From NCBI GenBank assembly GCA_004554425.1, contig SFMI01000007.1, forward strand, positions 1 to 37,953: a stretch of DNA of 37,953 nt. The letters are read 5' to 3'. Positions 10,146 to 17,849 of this stretch are shown one piece after another. The notes under the pieces are model-generated. The model did no database searches and was not told where the DNA came from. It saw nothing but the letters and a program-made list of their open reading frames with translations. A program made the translations under genes and the position numbers. Numbering within the stretch: the stretch's first letter is position 1; each line of letters starts with the position of its first letter. Origin of the DNA: Candidatus Saccharimonadota bacterium. Lineage in GTDB: Bacteria > Eremiobacterota > Xenobia > Xenobiales > Xenobiaceae.

Positions 10146-11600
10146 TTACTTAAGACCTACTTCAGCACTCATTCTTTCAGCTTCAGCCAGCACAGAGTCG
10201 ATATCGCCTTTCATATAGAAAGCTTGCTCGGGGATATGATCCAAGTGACCGGCCACCAGCTCTTTGAAGGAGCGAACGGTATCGGAAATCTTGACATAAA
10301 CACCTTTGCGTCCAGTAAAAGCTTCAGCCACAAAGTTAGGCTGAGAGAGGAAACGCTGTATACGGCGAGCTCTAAAGACGATAGTGCGGTCTTCTTCAGA
10401 AAGTTCTTCCACACCGAGAATGGCAATAATATCTTGCAAGCTCTTATAGCGTTGCAAAATTTCTTGTACTTTACGAGCGGTCTGATAATGCTCATCACCA
10501 ACGAAGCGAGGATCTAGCAAACGAGAAGTAGAGGCCAAAGGATCTACGGCAGGATAAATACCTTGAGCTACAATGTCACGGGAAAGCACTGTAGTAGCAT
10601 CCAAGTGAGTAAAGGAAGTGGCTACAGCGGGGTCGGTAATATCGTCAGCAGGAACGTAAATGGCCTGTACTGAGGTGATAGAACCTTTTTTAGTAGTGGT
10701 GATGCGCTCTTGTAATTGTCCCATTTCGGTAGAAAGGGTGGGCTGATAACCTACAGCACTGGGCATACGGCCTAACAAAGCGGATACCTCAGAACCAGCC
10801 AAGACGAAGCGGAAAATATTGTCGATAAAGAGCAATACATCCTGACCTTCCACATCACGGAAATATTCAGCCATAGTTACGCCGGTAAAACCTACGCGGA
10901 AACGTACACCCGGAGGCTCATCCATCTGGCCAAAGACCATGGTAGTATTTTTCAATACTCCAGAAGCTTCCATCTCGCGATAGAGGTCGTTACCTTCACG
11001 AGTTCTTTCACCTACACCAGCGAACACAGAGAAACCGCCGTGACCTTTGGCTACGTTGTGAATTAACTCTTGAATAAGTACAGTTTTGCCTACGCCGGCG
11101 CCGCCAAACAGACCAGTTTTTCCGCCTCGAGCATAAGGCTCCAGGAGGTCGATAACCTTAATACCTGTCTCCATTACCTCAGTAGTAGGCATTTGCTCAG
11201 CTAAGGGCGGAGCGGGACGGTGAATGGAATAATGAGTATCAGTTTGGGCATCAGGTTTGGCGTCGATAGGCTGTCCCAAAACATTGAACATGCGACCCAA
11301 GGTAGCGCGACCAACGGGAACAGTAATGGGAGCGCCAGTATCTTCACATTCCATGCCTCGACGCAAGCCATCGGTAGTACCTAAGGCCAAAGCGCGTACG
11401 CGATTGTTGCCACTTTCGCCCATAACTTCTAAGACTAAAACGCGCTGAGACTCGGGCAGCTTCTTGAGCTCTTCACCTCGAAGTCCACGAAATTCTTCAC
11501 GCTCAATACGTACAGCGTTGTATAATTCAGGGAGTTCACCAGCAGGGAACTCAAGGTCTACTACAGACCCTACAACCTGAACAATCTTGCCACGTGCCAT
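10146..11600 (-). CDS. atpD: F1 ATP synthase beta subunit (catalytic)
   Basis: 484 residues. The Walker A loop GGAGVGKT is at 166-173, the catalytic GERTREGND loop follows at about 197, and Walker B lies in DVLLFIDNIFRF. The VEELSEEDR segment near residue 395 is the DELSEED lever that pushes on gamma. The enzyme makes ATP from ADP and phosphate at the beta/alpha interface in the cytoplasm. The N-terminal domain has a short charged insert (about residues 36-52). The ATG is preceded by an ideal AGGAGGAAAAT ribosome binding site. In cyanobacteria beta and epsilon usually sit in a separate cluster, whereas here they follow gamma directly. Confidence 0.99.
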   Translation of the reverse strand: MARGKIVQVVGSVVDLEFPAGELPELYNAVRIEREEFRGLRGEELKKLPESQRVLVLEVMGESGNNRVRALALGTTDGLRRGMECEDTGAPITVPVGRATLGRMFNVLGQPIDAKPDAQTDTHYSIHRPAPPLAEQMPTTEVMETGIKVIDLLEPYARGGKTGLFGGAGVGKTVLIQELIHNVAKGHGGFSVFAGVGERTREGNDLYREMEASGVLKNTTMVFGQMDEPPGVRFRVGFTGVTMAEYFRDVEGQDVLLFIDNIFRFVLAGSEVSALLGRMPSAVGYQPTLSTEMGQLQERITTTKKGSITSVQAIYVPADDITDPAVATSFTHLDATTVLSRDIVAQGIYPAVDPLASTSRLLDPRFVGDEHYQTARKVQEILQRYKSLQDIIAILGVEELSEEDRTIVFRARRIQRFLSQPNFVAEAFTGRKGVYVKISDTVRSFKELVAGHLDHIPEQAFYMKGDIDSVLAEAERMSAEVGLK

Positions 11601-11653
11601 ATTTTCCTCCTACAAAGGCGACCTTCGGCCACCGCGATGCTACAAAAAGCCGA

Positions 11654-12571
11654 CTAGCTATTAAGCGCTTCAGCACCGCTAGAGATCTCAATAATCTCGG
11701 TAGTAATATTATTCTGACGTACACGGTAATACTTCAAGGTGAGCTCTGAAGCCAACTTATCGGCATTTTCCGTAGCGTTAGTCATAGCCCTTAAGCGTGA
11801 ACCGAATTCGGAAGTTTTAGATTCAAAAAGCATTTGAGAAACGATAGCCCGCAAGTACATGGGGACAACCTTCTCTAAAGCAGAGTTGCAATCAGGCTCA
11901 AACGTATAGTCGGCAAAACTAGAACTTTTTGCAGTTTCGTTTTTGCTTAAATCTGCTTTCTGATTGGAGCCTTTTTTTTCACTGCTCTTTTCCTGAGAGT
12001 TGAGAGCAGCCATAGGCAAAAGAAGTTGTTTAGTCGGTTCGCATACTAAAGTGCTTACCGCTTTAGTATAAACTCCCCAAACTTCATCTACTTCGCCTTC
12101 TAAAAACCACTTCGTTATCATTTCTGATAACTCGGCGGCTAAGTCAAAACCGGCTTCCCATTTTAAATAGGTCTTGTCCGGCTTATAGCCGCCTCTGACG
12201 ACACCGCGAGCCGCTTTGCCTCCTAAGCAAATAAGCTTAGCCGGACGGAAAGGAAGCTCACTTAGCGTCTTGAGCGCAATTTTATTCAGGCTAGAATTAT
12301 AGCCGCCGCACAGACCATTATCGGCACCAACAACTATTACGCCGATATTTTTAACTTCACGACTCTCTAACAAAGGATGCTTAGAATCTTGAATTTGCTG
12401 CGAAAGCTCACCTATGACCTGGCGCAGCTTATCGGCGTAAGGACGACCCTCAATAGCCTGAGATTCTACTTTACGAATTTGCGAACTGGCCACCATCTTC
12501 ATAGCATTGGTAATCTGACCGATGCTTTTGACGGAGCGAATACGCTGTTTTAATTCTCTGTCGCTAGCCAT
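11654..12571 (-). CDS. atpG: F1 ATP synthase gamma subunit
   Basis: 305 residues. The N-terminal coiled-coil helix begins with LKQRIRSVKSIGQITNAMKMV. The Rossmann-like domain contains GADNGLCGGYNSS, and the C-terminal helix ends in RQNNITTEIIEISSGAEAL, all typical. Gamma is the rotor shaft linking the c-ring to catalysis. Residues about 190-220 form a Ser/Lys/Asn-rich insert between the LLPM strand and YTFEPD. It is longer than the usual short linker and not at the position of the cyanobacterial redox insert. The gene ends in TAG and starts with ATG after GGAG, 29 bases downstream of atpA. Confidence 0.97.
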   Translation of the reverse strand: MASDRELKQRIRSVKSIGQITNAMKMVASSQIRKVESQAIEGRPYADKLRQVIGELSQQIQDSKHPLLESREVKNIGVIVVGADNGLCGGYNSSLNKIALKTLSELPFRPAKLICLGGKAARGVVRGGYKPDKTYLKWEAGFDLAAELSEMITKWFLEGEVDEVWGVYTKAVSTLVCEPTKQLLLPMAALNSQEKSSEKKGSNQKADLSKNETAKSSSFADYTFEPDCNSALEKVVPMYLRAIVSQMLFESKTSEFGSRLRAMTNATENADKLASELTLKYYRVRQNNITTEIIEISSGAEALNS

Positions 12572-12599
12572 GATTCTCCTTGAAAAAAGTTAACTGCGA

Positions 12600-14120
12600 C
12601 TACTTAGCCGAAGGTGTGAACCCTTGTTTGAACTCTTTGATAGCATCAACAAGCTTATCAGAAGTAGCATCTTCCAACTTGCCAGTTTCTCTAATGGCAT
12701 CCAATACATCCTTATGGGAAGCCTTCATGAATTTCAAAAATTCACTTTCGAAACGTGAGACATCAACTAATTCAATATCGTCAAGGTATCCCTTAGTCAC
12801 GGCAAAGATAATGGCCACCTGTAAGTCTGCACTCATAGGTACATACTGCCTCTGATTGAGAACTGCTGTAACCCTGTCGCCTCGAGCTAACTGAGCGCGG
12901 CTGACGGCATCAAGTTCATCGGCACTAAGCTTGGCATAGGCAGCCAAAGCGTGATATTGGGCTAAGTCCATACGCAGAGGGCCGGCCACTTGCTTAACGG
13001 CTTTCATCTGAGCAGCGCCACCTACACGAGATACCGAAAGGCCTACATCTACAGCAGGACGAGTACCGGAATAGAACAAGTCGGAGTTAAGATAGATCTG
13101 ACCGTCGGTAATGGAGATTACGTTTGTAGGAATATAAGCGGAGACGTCACCTAACTGAGTTTCAATAATAGGTAAAGCGGTCATAGAGCCACCGCCCAAC
13201 TCGTCGGACAGCTTAGCAGCTCTCTCCAAAAGACGAGAATGCAAATAAAAGACGTCGCCAGGGTAAGCTTCACGCCCCGGAGGACGACGCAAAAGCAAAG
13301 ATATTTCGCGGTAAGCCTTAGCATGTTTAGAAAGATCATCATAAATGATCAATACATGCTTGCCGTTGTACATCATATGCTCGCCGATAGCACAACCTGT
13401 GTAAGGAGCTAAATAAAGCAATGAAGGAGATTCGTTGGCATTAGCCACTACCACAGCACACTTATGCATAACGCCTTCGCGCTTTAAAGTTTCCACCAAA
13501 GTAGCTACAGAGTTAGCCTTCTGACCGATAGCTACATAAATGCAATAAATATCAGAATCTTTTTGGTTGATCATGGCGTCAACAGCGATAGCGGTTTTGC
13601 CCAACTGGCGGTCACCAATAATCAACTCGCGCTGGCCGCGGCCCACTGGTACCAAAGCGTCAATAGCTTTAAGTCCGGTTTGCATGGGTTCGCCTACAGA
13701 ACGGCGCTCAATTACGGTAGGAGCAGTAAACTCAACAGGACGTGTCTCAGTAGAAGCGATAGGCCCCAAACCGTCGATAGGTTGCCCTAAAGCATTAACC
13801 ACACGACCGAACATGCATTCACCTACTGGCACTTCGGCAATACGATCGGTACGCTCTACGCGATCGCCTTCGCGGATTTCATCGTCAGGGCCCATGACGA
13901 TACAGCCGATACAATCCTCTTCGAGGTTCATAATCATACCGTAAATACCGTTAGGGAAGCGCAACAACTCACCGGCGCGTGCATCTTTAAGGCCATATAC
14001 TGTAGCGATATTGTCGCCTACTTGGATAACAGTTCCGTATGAAGTTTCTTCAACTTCAGGATTGTACCCGTCTATCTGCTGGCGCAGAATTTCAGATATT
14101 TCGTCTGAACGAATTGCCAT
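12600..14120 (-). CDS. atpA: F1 ATP synthase alpha subunit
   Basis: 506 residues from the ATG at 14120. A GGAGG lies 5 bases before that ATG. An in-frame TTG at 14132 would overlap the Shine-Dalgarno and is rejected. With this start the P-loop GDRQLGKT falls at residues 169-176, the canonical position. Other family marks are VGRGQRELIIGD, AIGQKANSVATLVETL and YDDLSKHAKAYREISLLLRRPPGREAYPGD (positions about 13271-13360), which holds the conserved alpha-subunit core. Alpha alternates with beta in the F1 hexamer and binds nucleotide non-catalytically. The gene ends in TAG. Confidence 0.99.
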   Translation of the reverse strand: MAIRSDEISEILRQQIDGYNPEVEETSYGTVIQVGDNIATVYGLKDARAGELLRFPNGIYGMIMNLEEDCIGCIVMGPDDEIREGDRVERTDRIAEVPVGECMFGRVVNALGQPIDGLGPIASTETRPVEFTAPTVIERRSVGEPMQTGLKAIDALVPVGRGQRELIIGDRQLGKTAIAVDAMINQKDSDIYCIYVAIGQKANSVATLVETLKREGVMHKCAVVVANANESPSLLYLAPYTGCAIGEHMMYNGKHVLIIYDDLSKHAKAYREISLLLRRPPGREAYPGDVFYLHSRLLERAAKLSDELGGGSMTALPIIETQLGDVSAYIPTNVISITDGQIYLNSDLFYSGTRPAVDVGLSVSRVGGAAQMKAVKQVAGPLRMDLAQYHALAAYAKLSADELDAVSRAQLARGDRVTAVLNQRQYVPMSADLQVAIIFAVTKGYLDDIELVDVSRFESEFLKFMKASHKDVLDAIRETGKLEDATSDKLVDAIKEFKQGFTPSAK

Positions 14121-14153
14121 ATTTTCCTCCAAAGAGTTGTGAAAAGCGGAACC

Positions 14154-14699
14154 TTAGGAACGCTTAGGGGCCATAAGGCTATGAATGTTGCCAAGATGGC
14201 GCTTAATGCTTCCGTCGTAGAGGCATCCGTCGTATTTCACGACCAAACCGCCGATAAGCTCAGGGCGAACAACTGTCTGCATCTTGATCTTCTTGCCTGT
14301 AATTTTGTTCAGGTGAGTTTCAATAAAGATGCAAAGTTGCATATCCAGCTCGGAAGCAGACTCAACAGTCACTTCAACTATGCCATTTTCTTCACAGAAC
14401 TGTCTTTTGAAGCACTCGATAATGTCATTCAGGCAAGCTTCGCGCCCTTTATCTATAAGCACGAACAAAAAATTGAAAGCGCGGACGGAAATTTTATCAG
14501 CAAAGACAGCTTGTATAATTTTTTTCTTTACGGGACGAGCTACAGCCGGAGAAACCAGACACTGATTCAATTGAACATGTTCGGACAGCTCTTTTTGAAT
14601 AATGCGCAGCTCTTTGAGCTGTTCTCTTTGCTGCTTCTTGGCGCTAGCAGAAGCGTAAAGGGCAGCGGCGTAGCGTTTGGCCAATGATTCATCAAGCAT
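14154..14699 (-). CDS. atpH: ATP synthase delta subunit (OSCP)
   Basis: 181 residues matching the delta/OSCP family. The N-terminal helical bundle begins LAKRYAAALYASA, and the C-terminal conserved segment includes PELIGGLVVKYDGCLYDGSIKRHL. Delta links the top of F1 to the b/b-prime peripheral stalk. The ATG overlaps the end of atpF-prime by 8 bases, so the two are translationally coupled. Length is normal. Confidence 0.93.
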   Translation of the reverse strand: MLDESLAKRYAAALYASASAKKQQREQLKELRIIQKELSEHVQLNQCLVSPAVARPVKKKIIQAVFADKISVRAFNFLFVLIDKGREACLNDIIECFKRQFCEENGIVEVTVESASELDMQLCIFIETHLNKITGKKIKMQTVVRPELIGGLVVKYDGCLYDGSIKRHLGNIHSLMAPKRS

Positions 14700-15177
14700 G
14701 CTCAGCCCTCATCTTTGTCAAGAAATTTTCGATTATATTCTGAGAGACAGATTCGTCTAAAGAAGCGCGAATAATAGATTCGGCACGTTCTGTAATTTTG
14801 TCGGCCATATGCAACTGAAGTTCGTCTTGCACTTTAGAGCGCAAAGAAGAAGCTTCGTTTTGGGCACTGGATAAAACGGCTGCAGCCTCTTTTTCGGAAT
14901 GTTCTTGACCTTCGCTGATTATTTGTTCGGCATCAAGCTTGGCTTTAGCTTCAATTTCTTCCAACTCAACAGGAAGATTTTGCAGCTTGGCATTCCATTC
15001 AGCGGATTGCTTTTGAGCCTGGCATAAAATATCTTCAGCTTCGGATATGCGATCTTGAGCTGATTTGGCACGATCTTTAGCTACTTGCACCAAAGTATCG
15101 TAAAGCACAAACTTAAGGCCGTAAAGGAGGATACAAAAGCTCAAAAGACCGGCAAAAAAATCGAATGAGTTGGTCAT
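14692..15177 (-). CDS. atpF': F0 ATP synthase b-prime subunit (second b-type stalk subunit)
   Basis: 161 residues. One N-terminal membrane helix (about residues 8-28) is followed by a long Ala/Glu/Gln-rich coiled coil and a C-terminal segment resembling the b-family delta-binding end. It overlaps the upstream b gene by 4 bases (ATGA) and the downstream delta gene by 8. Two distinct b-type genes in tandem imply a heterodimeric peripheral stalk, as in cyanobacteria, Alphaproteobacteria and several other phyla. Which of the pair is b and which is b-prime cannot be settled without alignment. Confidence 0.9.
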   Translation of the reverse strand: MTNSFDFFAGLLSFCILLYGLKFVLYDTLVQVAKDRAKSAQDRISEAEDILCQAQKQSAEWNAKLQNLPVELEEIEAKAKLDAEQIISEGQEHSEKEAAAVLSSAQNEASSLRSKVQDELQLHMADKITERAESIIRASLDESVSQNIIENFLTKMRAEHA

Positions 15178-15680
15178 TTTACGCTCTCCTTTACAAATTT
15201 TTCAACACGCTCACGCTCGCGACCGCTAGTAAGACCAGAAAGTATGCGCCAAGCAGCTTCCGAAGCCAACTTGGATACAGCCGAATCGAGCTCGGCCTCT
15301 GCGCGACAGCGCTCTTCTTTGACCGAAGCCTTGGCTTTTTCGATAATAGTCTCAGATTCGGCTTTAGCTTTGGTTAAGCGCTCCTGACGAAGATCTTCAG
15401 CCTCTTTCTGGGCTGCTTGTACTCGTTCAAGAGCTTTTTTTCTGGCCAGACGGACTTTTTCTTCATATTCAGTCTTAGCCTTGATCGTTATTTCATTCAA
15501 TTCCTGAGCCTGACTAACCTTATCGGCAGTCTGTGCCTTACGCTCGCGGCGAGCCGCTAACATAGGCTTATAGAGAATTTGGCTCATCAATAAATGGAAA
15601 ACGTAGAAAAGGAACACCTGAACCACTATCATTAGCGGTTCAGAGCCCATATTCTTCAACAAGGCGAGGATTATGTCCAT
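15174..15680 (-). CDS. atpF: F0 ATP synthase b subunit
   Basis: 168 residues from the ATG at 15680. The GGAGGT lies about 5 bases before this ATG. An in-frame GTG at 15686 touches the Shine-Dalgarno and is unlikely to be used. One membrane helix (about residues 14-33) is followed by a long charged coiled coil (RARK/AAQKEAEDLRQERLTKA type), ending near LTSGRERERVEKFVKE. It forms the peripheral stalk with b-prime. A 217-base gap carrying a mobile-element relic separates it from atpE. The Shine-Dalgarno lies just beyond the relic's end, so the element inserted directly in front of the translation signals. Confidence 0.94.
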   Translation of the reverse strand: MDIILALLKNMGSEPLMIVVQVFLFYVFHLLMSQILYKPMLAARRERKAQTADKVSQAQELNEITIKAKTEYEEKVRLARKKALERVQAAQKEAEDLRQERLTKAKAESETIIEKAKASVKEERCRAEAELDSAVSKLASEAAWRILSGLTSGRERERVEKFVKESVK

Positions 15681-15693
15681 CGACACCTCCTAA

Positions 15694-15860
15694 GTGAACG
15701 CACTCCCGCCTATTAGGTGGGGGATTCCTGCTTCTGCGAAAACAGCACTGCAGCTCCGAGGAACTGCAGCGGCTTACACTCTCTCCACAGGCGTAGATTC
15801 CCGTGCGACCCACGGTATTTTCCCGAAATAGGTTCGTCACGCCCGTCTTCATCTTCAACT
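15694..15860 (-). mobile_element. Relic of an IS200/IS605-type element: TnpB C-terminal codons and right end (omega-RNA-like), copy A
   Basis: On the minus strand this intergenic stretch encodes VGRTGIYACGESVSRC, which resembles the C-terminal tail of TnpB/OrfB proteins. It then reads AAGCAGGAATCCCCCACC, a loop, GGCGGGAG and GTTCAC, the layout of an IS200/IS605 right end (GAAGCAGGAA, G/C hairpin, GTTCAC). The same block recurs at about 22386-22545. A 9-bp hairpin with a CTCG loop lies at 15748-15769. In active elements the TnpB guide RNA overlaps the 3' end of tnpB and ends at this right end. No transposase or complete tnpB is present, so this is a decayed copy or an orphan RNA module co-transcribed with the atp operon. 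The family call comes from remembered consensus, not a search. Confidence 0.7.
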
Positions 15861-15903
15861 AAATGTATGGAAGATTTCCAGCGGGATTAGGCTAAAGTAT
15901 CGA

Positions 15904-16269
15904 TTACTTGTTGATAAGCAACAAAGCGATAACTAAAGCGTAAATGCTTAAAGACTCAATGAAGGCCAAGCTCAAGAGGCACAAGCTCTGAATCTTGCCA
16001 GAAGCTTCAGGATTACGAGCAACACCTTCAACTGCCTTGGCAGCAGCGTTAGCCTGACCTAAGCCACCGGCGACGGTGGCTAAGCCAAGAACGAGAGCTG
16101 CAGACAAAGCATAAATAGCGCTGGTGCTCAAGAAATAGGTTTCATTGCCAGTAGCAGCAGCCGCAGTAGCGGTCTCAGCAGCTTCCTGAGCCAAAGCGGG
16201 CATAGAGCAGAAAACTCCCATGGCAAGCATAGACAAAATGCCAAACAATTTTCCAACTTTAGAGTACAT
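15904..16269 (-). CDS. atpE: F0 ATP synthase c subunit with signal peptide and Na+-type ligand signature
   Basis: 121 residues, longer than the usual 70-90. Residues 1-28 look like a cleavable signal peptide (basic start, hydrophobic core, ALA-Q cleavage site), followed by an Ala/Thr/Glu-rich linker. The two membrane helices are about 50-76 and 95-118, joined by the ARNPE loop (Arg85). The ion-binding carboxylate is Glu105 in AFIESLSIY. Gln72, Glu105, Ser106 and Tyr110 align with Gln32, Glu65, Ser66 and Tyr70 of the Na+-binding c subunit of Ilyobacter tartaricus, while the Thr67 position is Leu. This suggests Na+ coupling, but that is inference. The c-ring rotates against subunit a in the membrane. 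A strong GGAGGT precedes the ATG. Confidence 0.96.
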   Translation of the reverse strand: MYSKVGKLFGILSMLAMGVFCSMPALAQEAAETATAAAATGNETYFLSTSAIYALSAALVLGLATVAGGLGQANAAAKAVEGVARNPEASGKIQSLCLLSLAFIESLSIYALVIALLLINK

Positions 16270-16288
16270 TTTTTACCTCCGAAACAAC

Positions 16289-16432
16289 TTAGAGACAACT
16301 TCCTAAATTTCTTCGCACACTTTTCACCAGCGCTAGCAAAACCGCTACTGGCAACCCAAAGATTACGATTCCCGCCATTTTTTTCAAAAAGCAGCGGCGT
16401 CCTCTATTGTACTGCTGTTTGAAGAGCAGCAT
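16289..16432 (-). CDS. Possible 47-residue single-pass membrane peptide between atpB and atpE
   Basis: A minus-strand frame of 47 codons runs from ATG (16432) to TAA (16289), ending 19 bases before the atpE start. Residues 1-18 are basic (MLLFKQQYNRGRRCFLKK). They are followed by a hydrophobic segment (AGIVIFGLPVAVLLALV) and a basic tail (KSVRRNLGSCL), the pattern of a small single-pass protein. An internal ATG at 16378 is a second possible start. No strong Shine-Dalgarno precedes either ATG, which lowers confidence. It fills a 204-base gap in an otherwise compact operon. Small extra membrane proteins are known in some ATP synthase operons, but I recognise no family here. Confidence 0.35.
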   Translation of the reverse strand: MLLFKQQYNRGRRCFLKKMAGIVIFGLPVAVLLALVKSVRRNLGSCL

Positions 16433-16473
16433 AAGTGCGTGCCGTCTCTAAAAGCTTACCTTTTTATAGACTC

Positions 16474-17490
16474 TTAATGTTCGTCAGCTACTAAGTGGCT
16501 GATATAAGATAAAGTTAAGATGCAAAATACAAAAGCCTGGATGAAACCGGCTAAAGCACCGATACAAGTAACGAAGAGGGAAACGCCCCACATGGCGAAG
16601 CTCAAAATTGCGCCTTTAAACTTGACAGCCATACTGGCGTCAGCAGCGAAAATGGAGCGGAAGAATTCTCCGCCGACTCCGAGCAAATTGCTCTTAACTT
16701 CATGCTCTCCGTGAATATTTCCATAAAGACGGAAAGAGAGAGACAGTAAACGGGCAACTTCTTCGATGATATTTAAGCCACAGAAAAGCACAGCCAAAGC
16801 CGGAACCAAAACATAACGCATAATTCCGGTAAACTGTTGCCATAATTCCGGCACAGGCCCTAAGTAGTGTTGCAACCAAACGAAAAAGCCTACGAACAGA
16901 CCATGTCCCTCTTCAAAATGGGACACGATAGCTTTTTCTTTAGAATCGCCTTCAGCTGACAGAGCAGCTTTCTTTTGAGCAGCCTTTTCAGCTTCAAGGC
17001 GTTCCTGAAGAGGATCACCGCAAATCTTTTGCTTAAGCCCATAATAAGTGAAAGCAATACAAGAAACGATAGCCAAAGCTAAAGTCGTGTTATAAGAAGC
17101 GGTGGGAGCTTCAAAAATAAGGTGAGAGTGTCCCTCTTCTCCGCCAAAAAGTACGGCAGGTACAGGCAAGAGGCCAGACCAGTTGCACAAGAGAACGAAT
17201 AAAAATATCGACATGGCGAAAGGAGTGTAACGCTCGCCACGCTCTCCCATAAAAGAAGAGGCCATATCGTTGACAAATTCGTAGACGTGCTCGAATACAG
17301 CTCCCATACCTGTGGAAACGACACCAAGCTGCCGACGTCCTATAGCAGCCAAAACCAGAGCCGCAACTATCACTAAAATTGTAGAAGCGATTAAGATCTG
17401 ATTGCCAAGATTTGACAATCCGACAGCCTCAATGGGCGCTGAGGCTAAAAAGGCGCTTGCTGCAACTCCCCCCAAACAACTCCAGCCCAT
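16474..17490 (-). CDS. atpB: F0 ATP synthase a subunit
   Basis: 338 residues, multi-spanning. The key region FRLYGNIHGEHEV contains the essential stator arginine that faces the c-ring carboxylate. The C-terminal helices (FIQAFVFCILTLSYISHLV) are typical. Subunit a forms the ion half-channels. A hydrophilic Lys/Glu/Ala-rich insert (about residues 160-190, from DPLQERLEAEKAAQKKAAL) lies between the second and third conserved blocks and makes the protein longer than E. coli AtpB. The ATG lies 2 bases after the atpI-like stop, and its AGGAGG is inside that gene's end. Confidence 0.96.
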   Translation of the reverse strand: MGWSCLGGVAASAFLASAPIEAVGLSNLGNQILIASTILVIVAALVLAAIGRRQLGVVSTGMGAVFEHVYEFVNDMASSFMGERGERYTPFAMSIFLFVLLCNWSGLLPVPAVLFGGEEGHSHLIFEAPTASYNTTLALAIVSCIAFTYYGLKQKICGDPLQERLEAEKAAQKKAALSAEGDSKEKAIVSHFEEGHGLFVGFFVWLQHYLGPVPELWQQFTGIMRYVLVPALAVLFCGLNIIEEVARLLSLSFRLYGNIHGEHEVKSNLLGVGGEFFRSIFAADASMAVKFKGAILSFAMWGVSLFVTCIGALAGFIQAFVFCILTLSYISHLVADEH

Positions 17491-17492
17491 AA

Positions 17493-17849
17493 TTATTTTT
17501 CCTCCTTAGCCCGCCGCGAGCCGGTTCGCTCCTGCTTAGTAACGAAGAAGACCACAAAAATAAGTCCAATCGAAACAGCAGCCACAATGCCCAAACACAC
17601 GGGCAATACGGGAAATGAAAGGAGCTTAAAAGCTCCATACACGCCTCCAATAACAACCAGCCATGGTAAAAAGAACTGTGTTTTGAGGAATGCGCCGTCC
17701 ATCTTCCCCCAGGAATTATTTAATTCCTTGTCAATCAAGGATTGAAAGAATTTATTTGACCACCAATACCAAGTTATCCAATGCAAAATACCGATGGCAG
17801 ATCCGCACACAAAAGCTTTTATGTTTAGTATGGATAAAGTGCCCATCAT
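17493..17849 (-). CDS. atpI: ATP synthase subunit I-like membrane protein (AtpI family)
   Basis: 118 residues with about four hydrophobic segments, in the position that atpI occupies upstream of atpB in many bacteria. The family assists c-ring assembly or cation supply, and its sequence is poorly conserved. The first helix ends in AIGILHWITWYWW. A hydrophilic hairpin follows (residues about 38-52), then two helices and a basic tail. Two ATG codons are adjacent (17849 and 17846). The gene overlaps the upstream AtpZ-like gene by 4 bases (ATGATGA). The call rests on topology and neighbours more than on motifs. Confidence 0.7.
   Translation of the reverse strand: MMGTLSILNIKAFVCGSAIGILHWITWYWWSNKFFQSLIDKELNNSWGKMDGAFLKTQFFLPWLVVIGGVYGAFKLLSFPVLPVCLGIVAAVSIGLIFVVFFVTKQERTGSRRAKEEK

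Noticed and set aside
15640..15858. A separate 72-residue gene between atpE and atpF
   Set aside because: Its frame is the decayed TnpB tail, and it continues out of frame into atpF, so it is not a functional gene.
15694..15860. Riboswitch or 6S RNA in the atpE-atpF gap
   Set aside because: I compared it mentally with FMN, glycine, cobalamin and 6S patterns. None fits, while TnpB-tail codons and the IS200/IS605 right-end pattern explain the block and its second copy.
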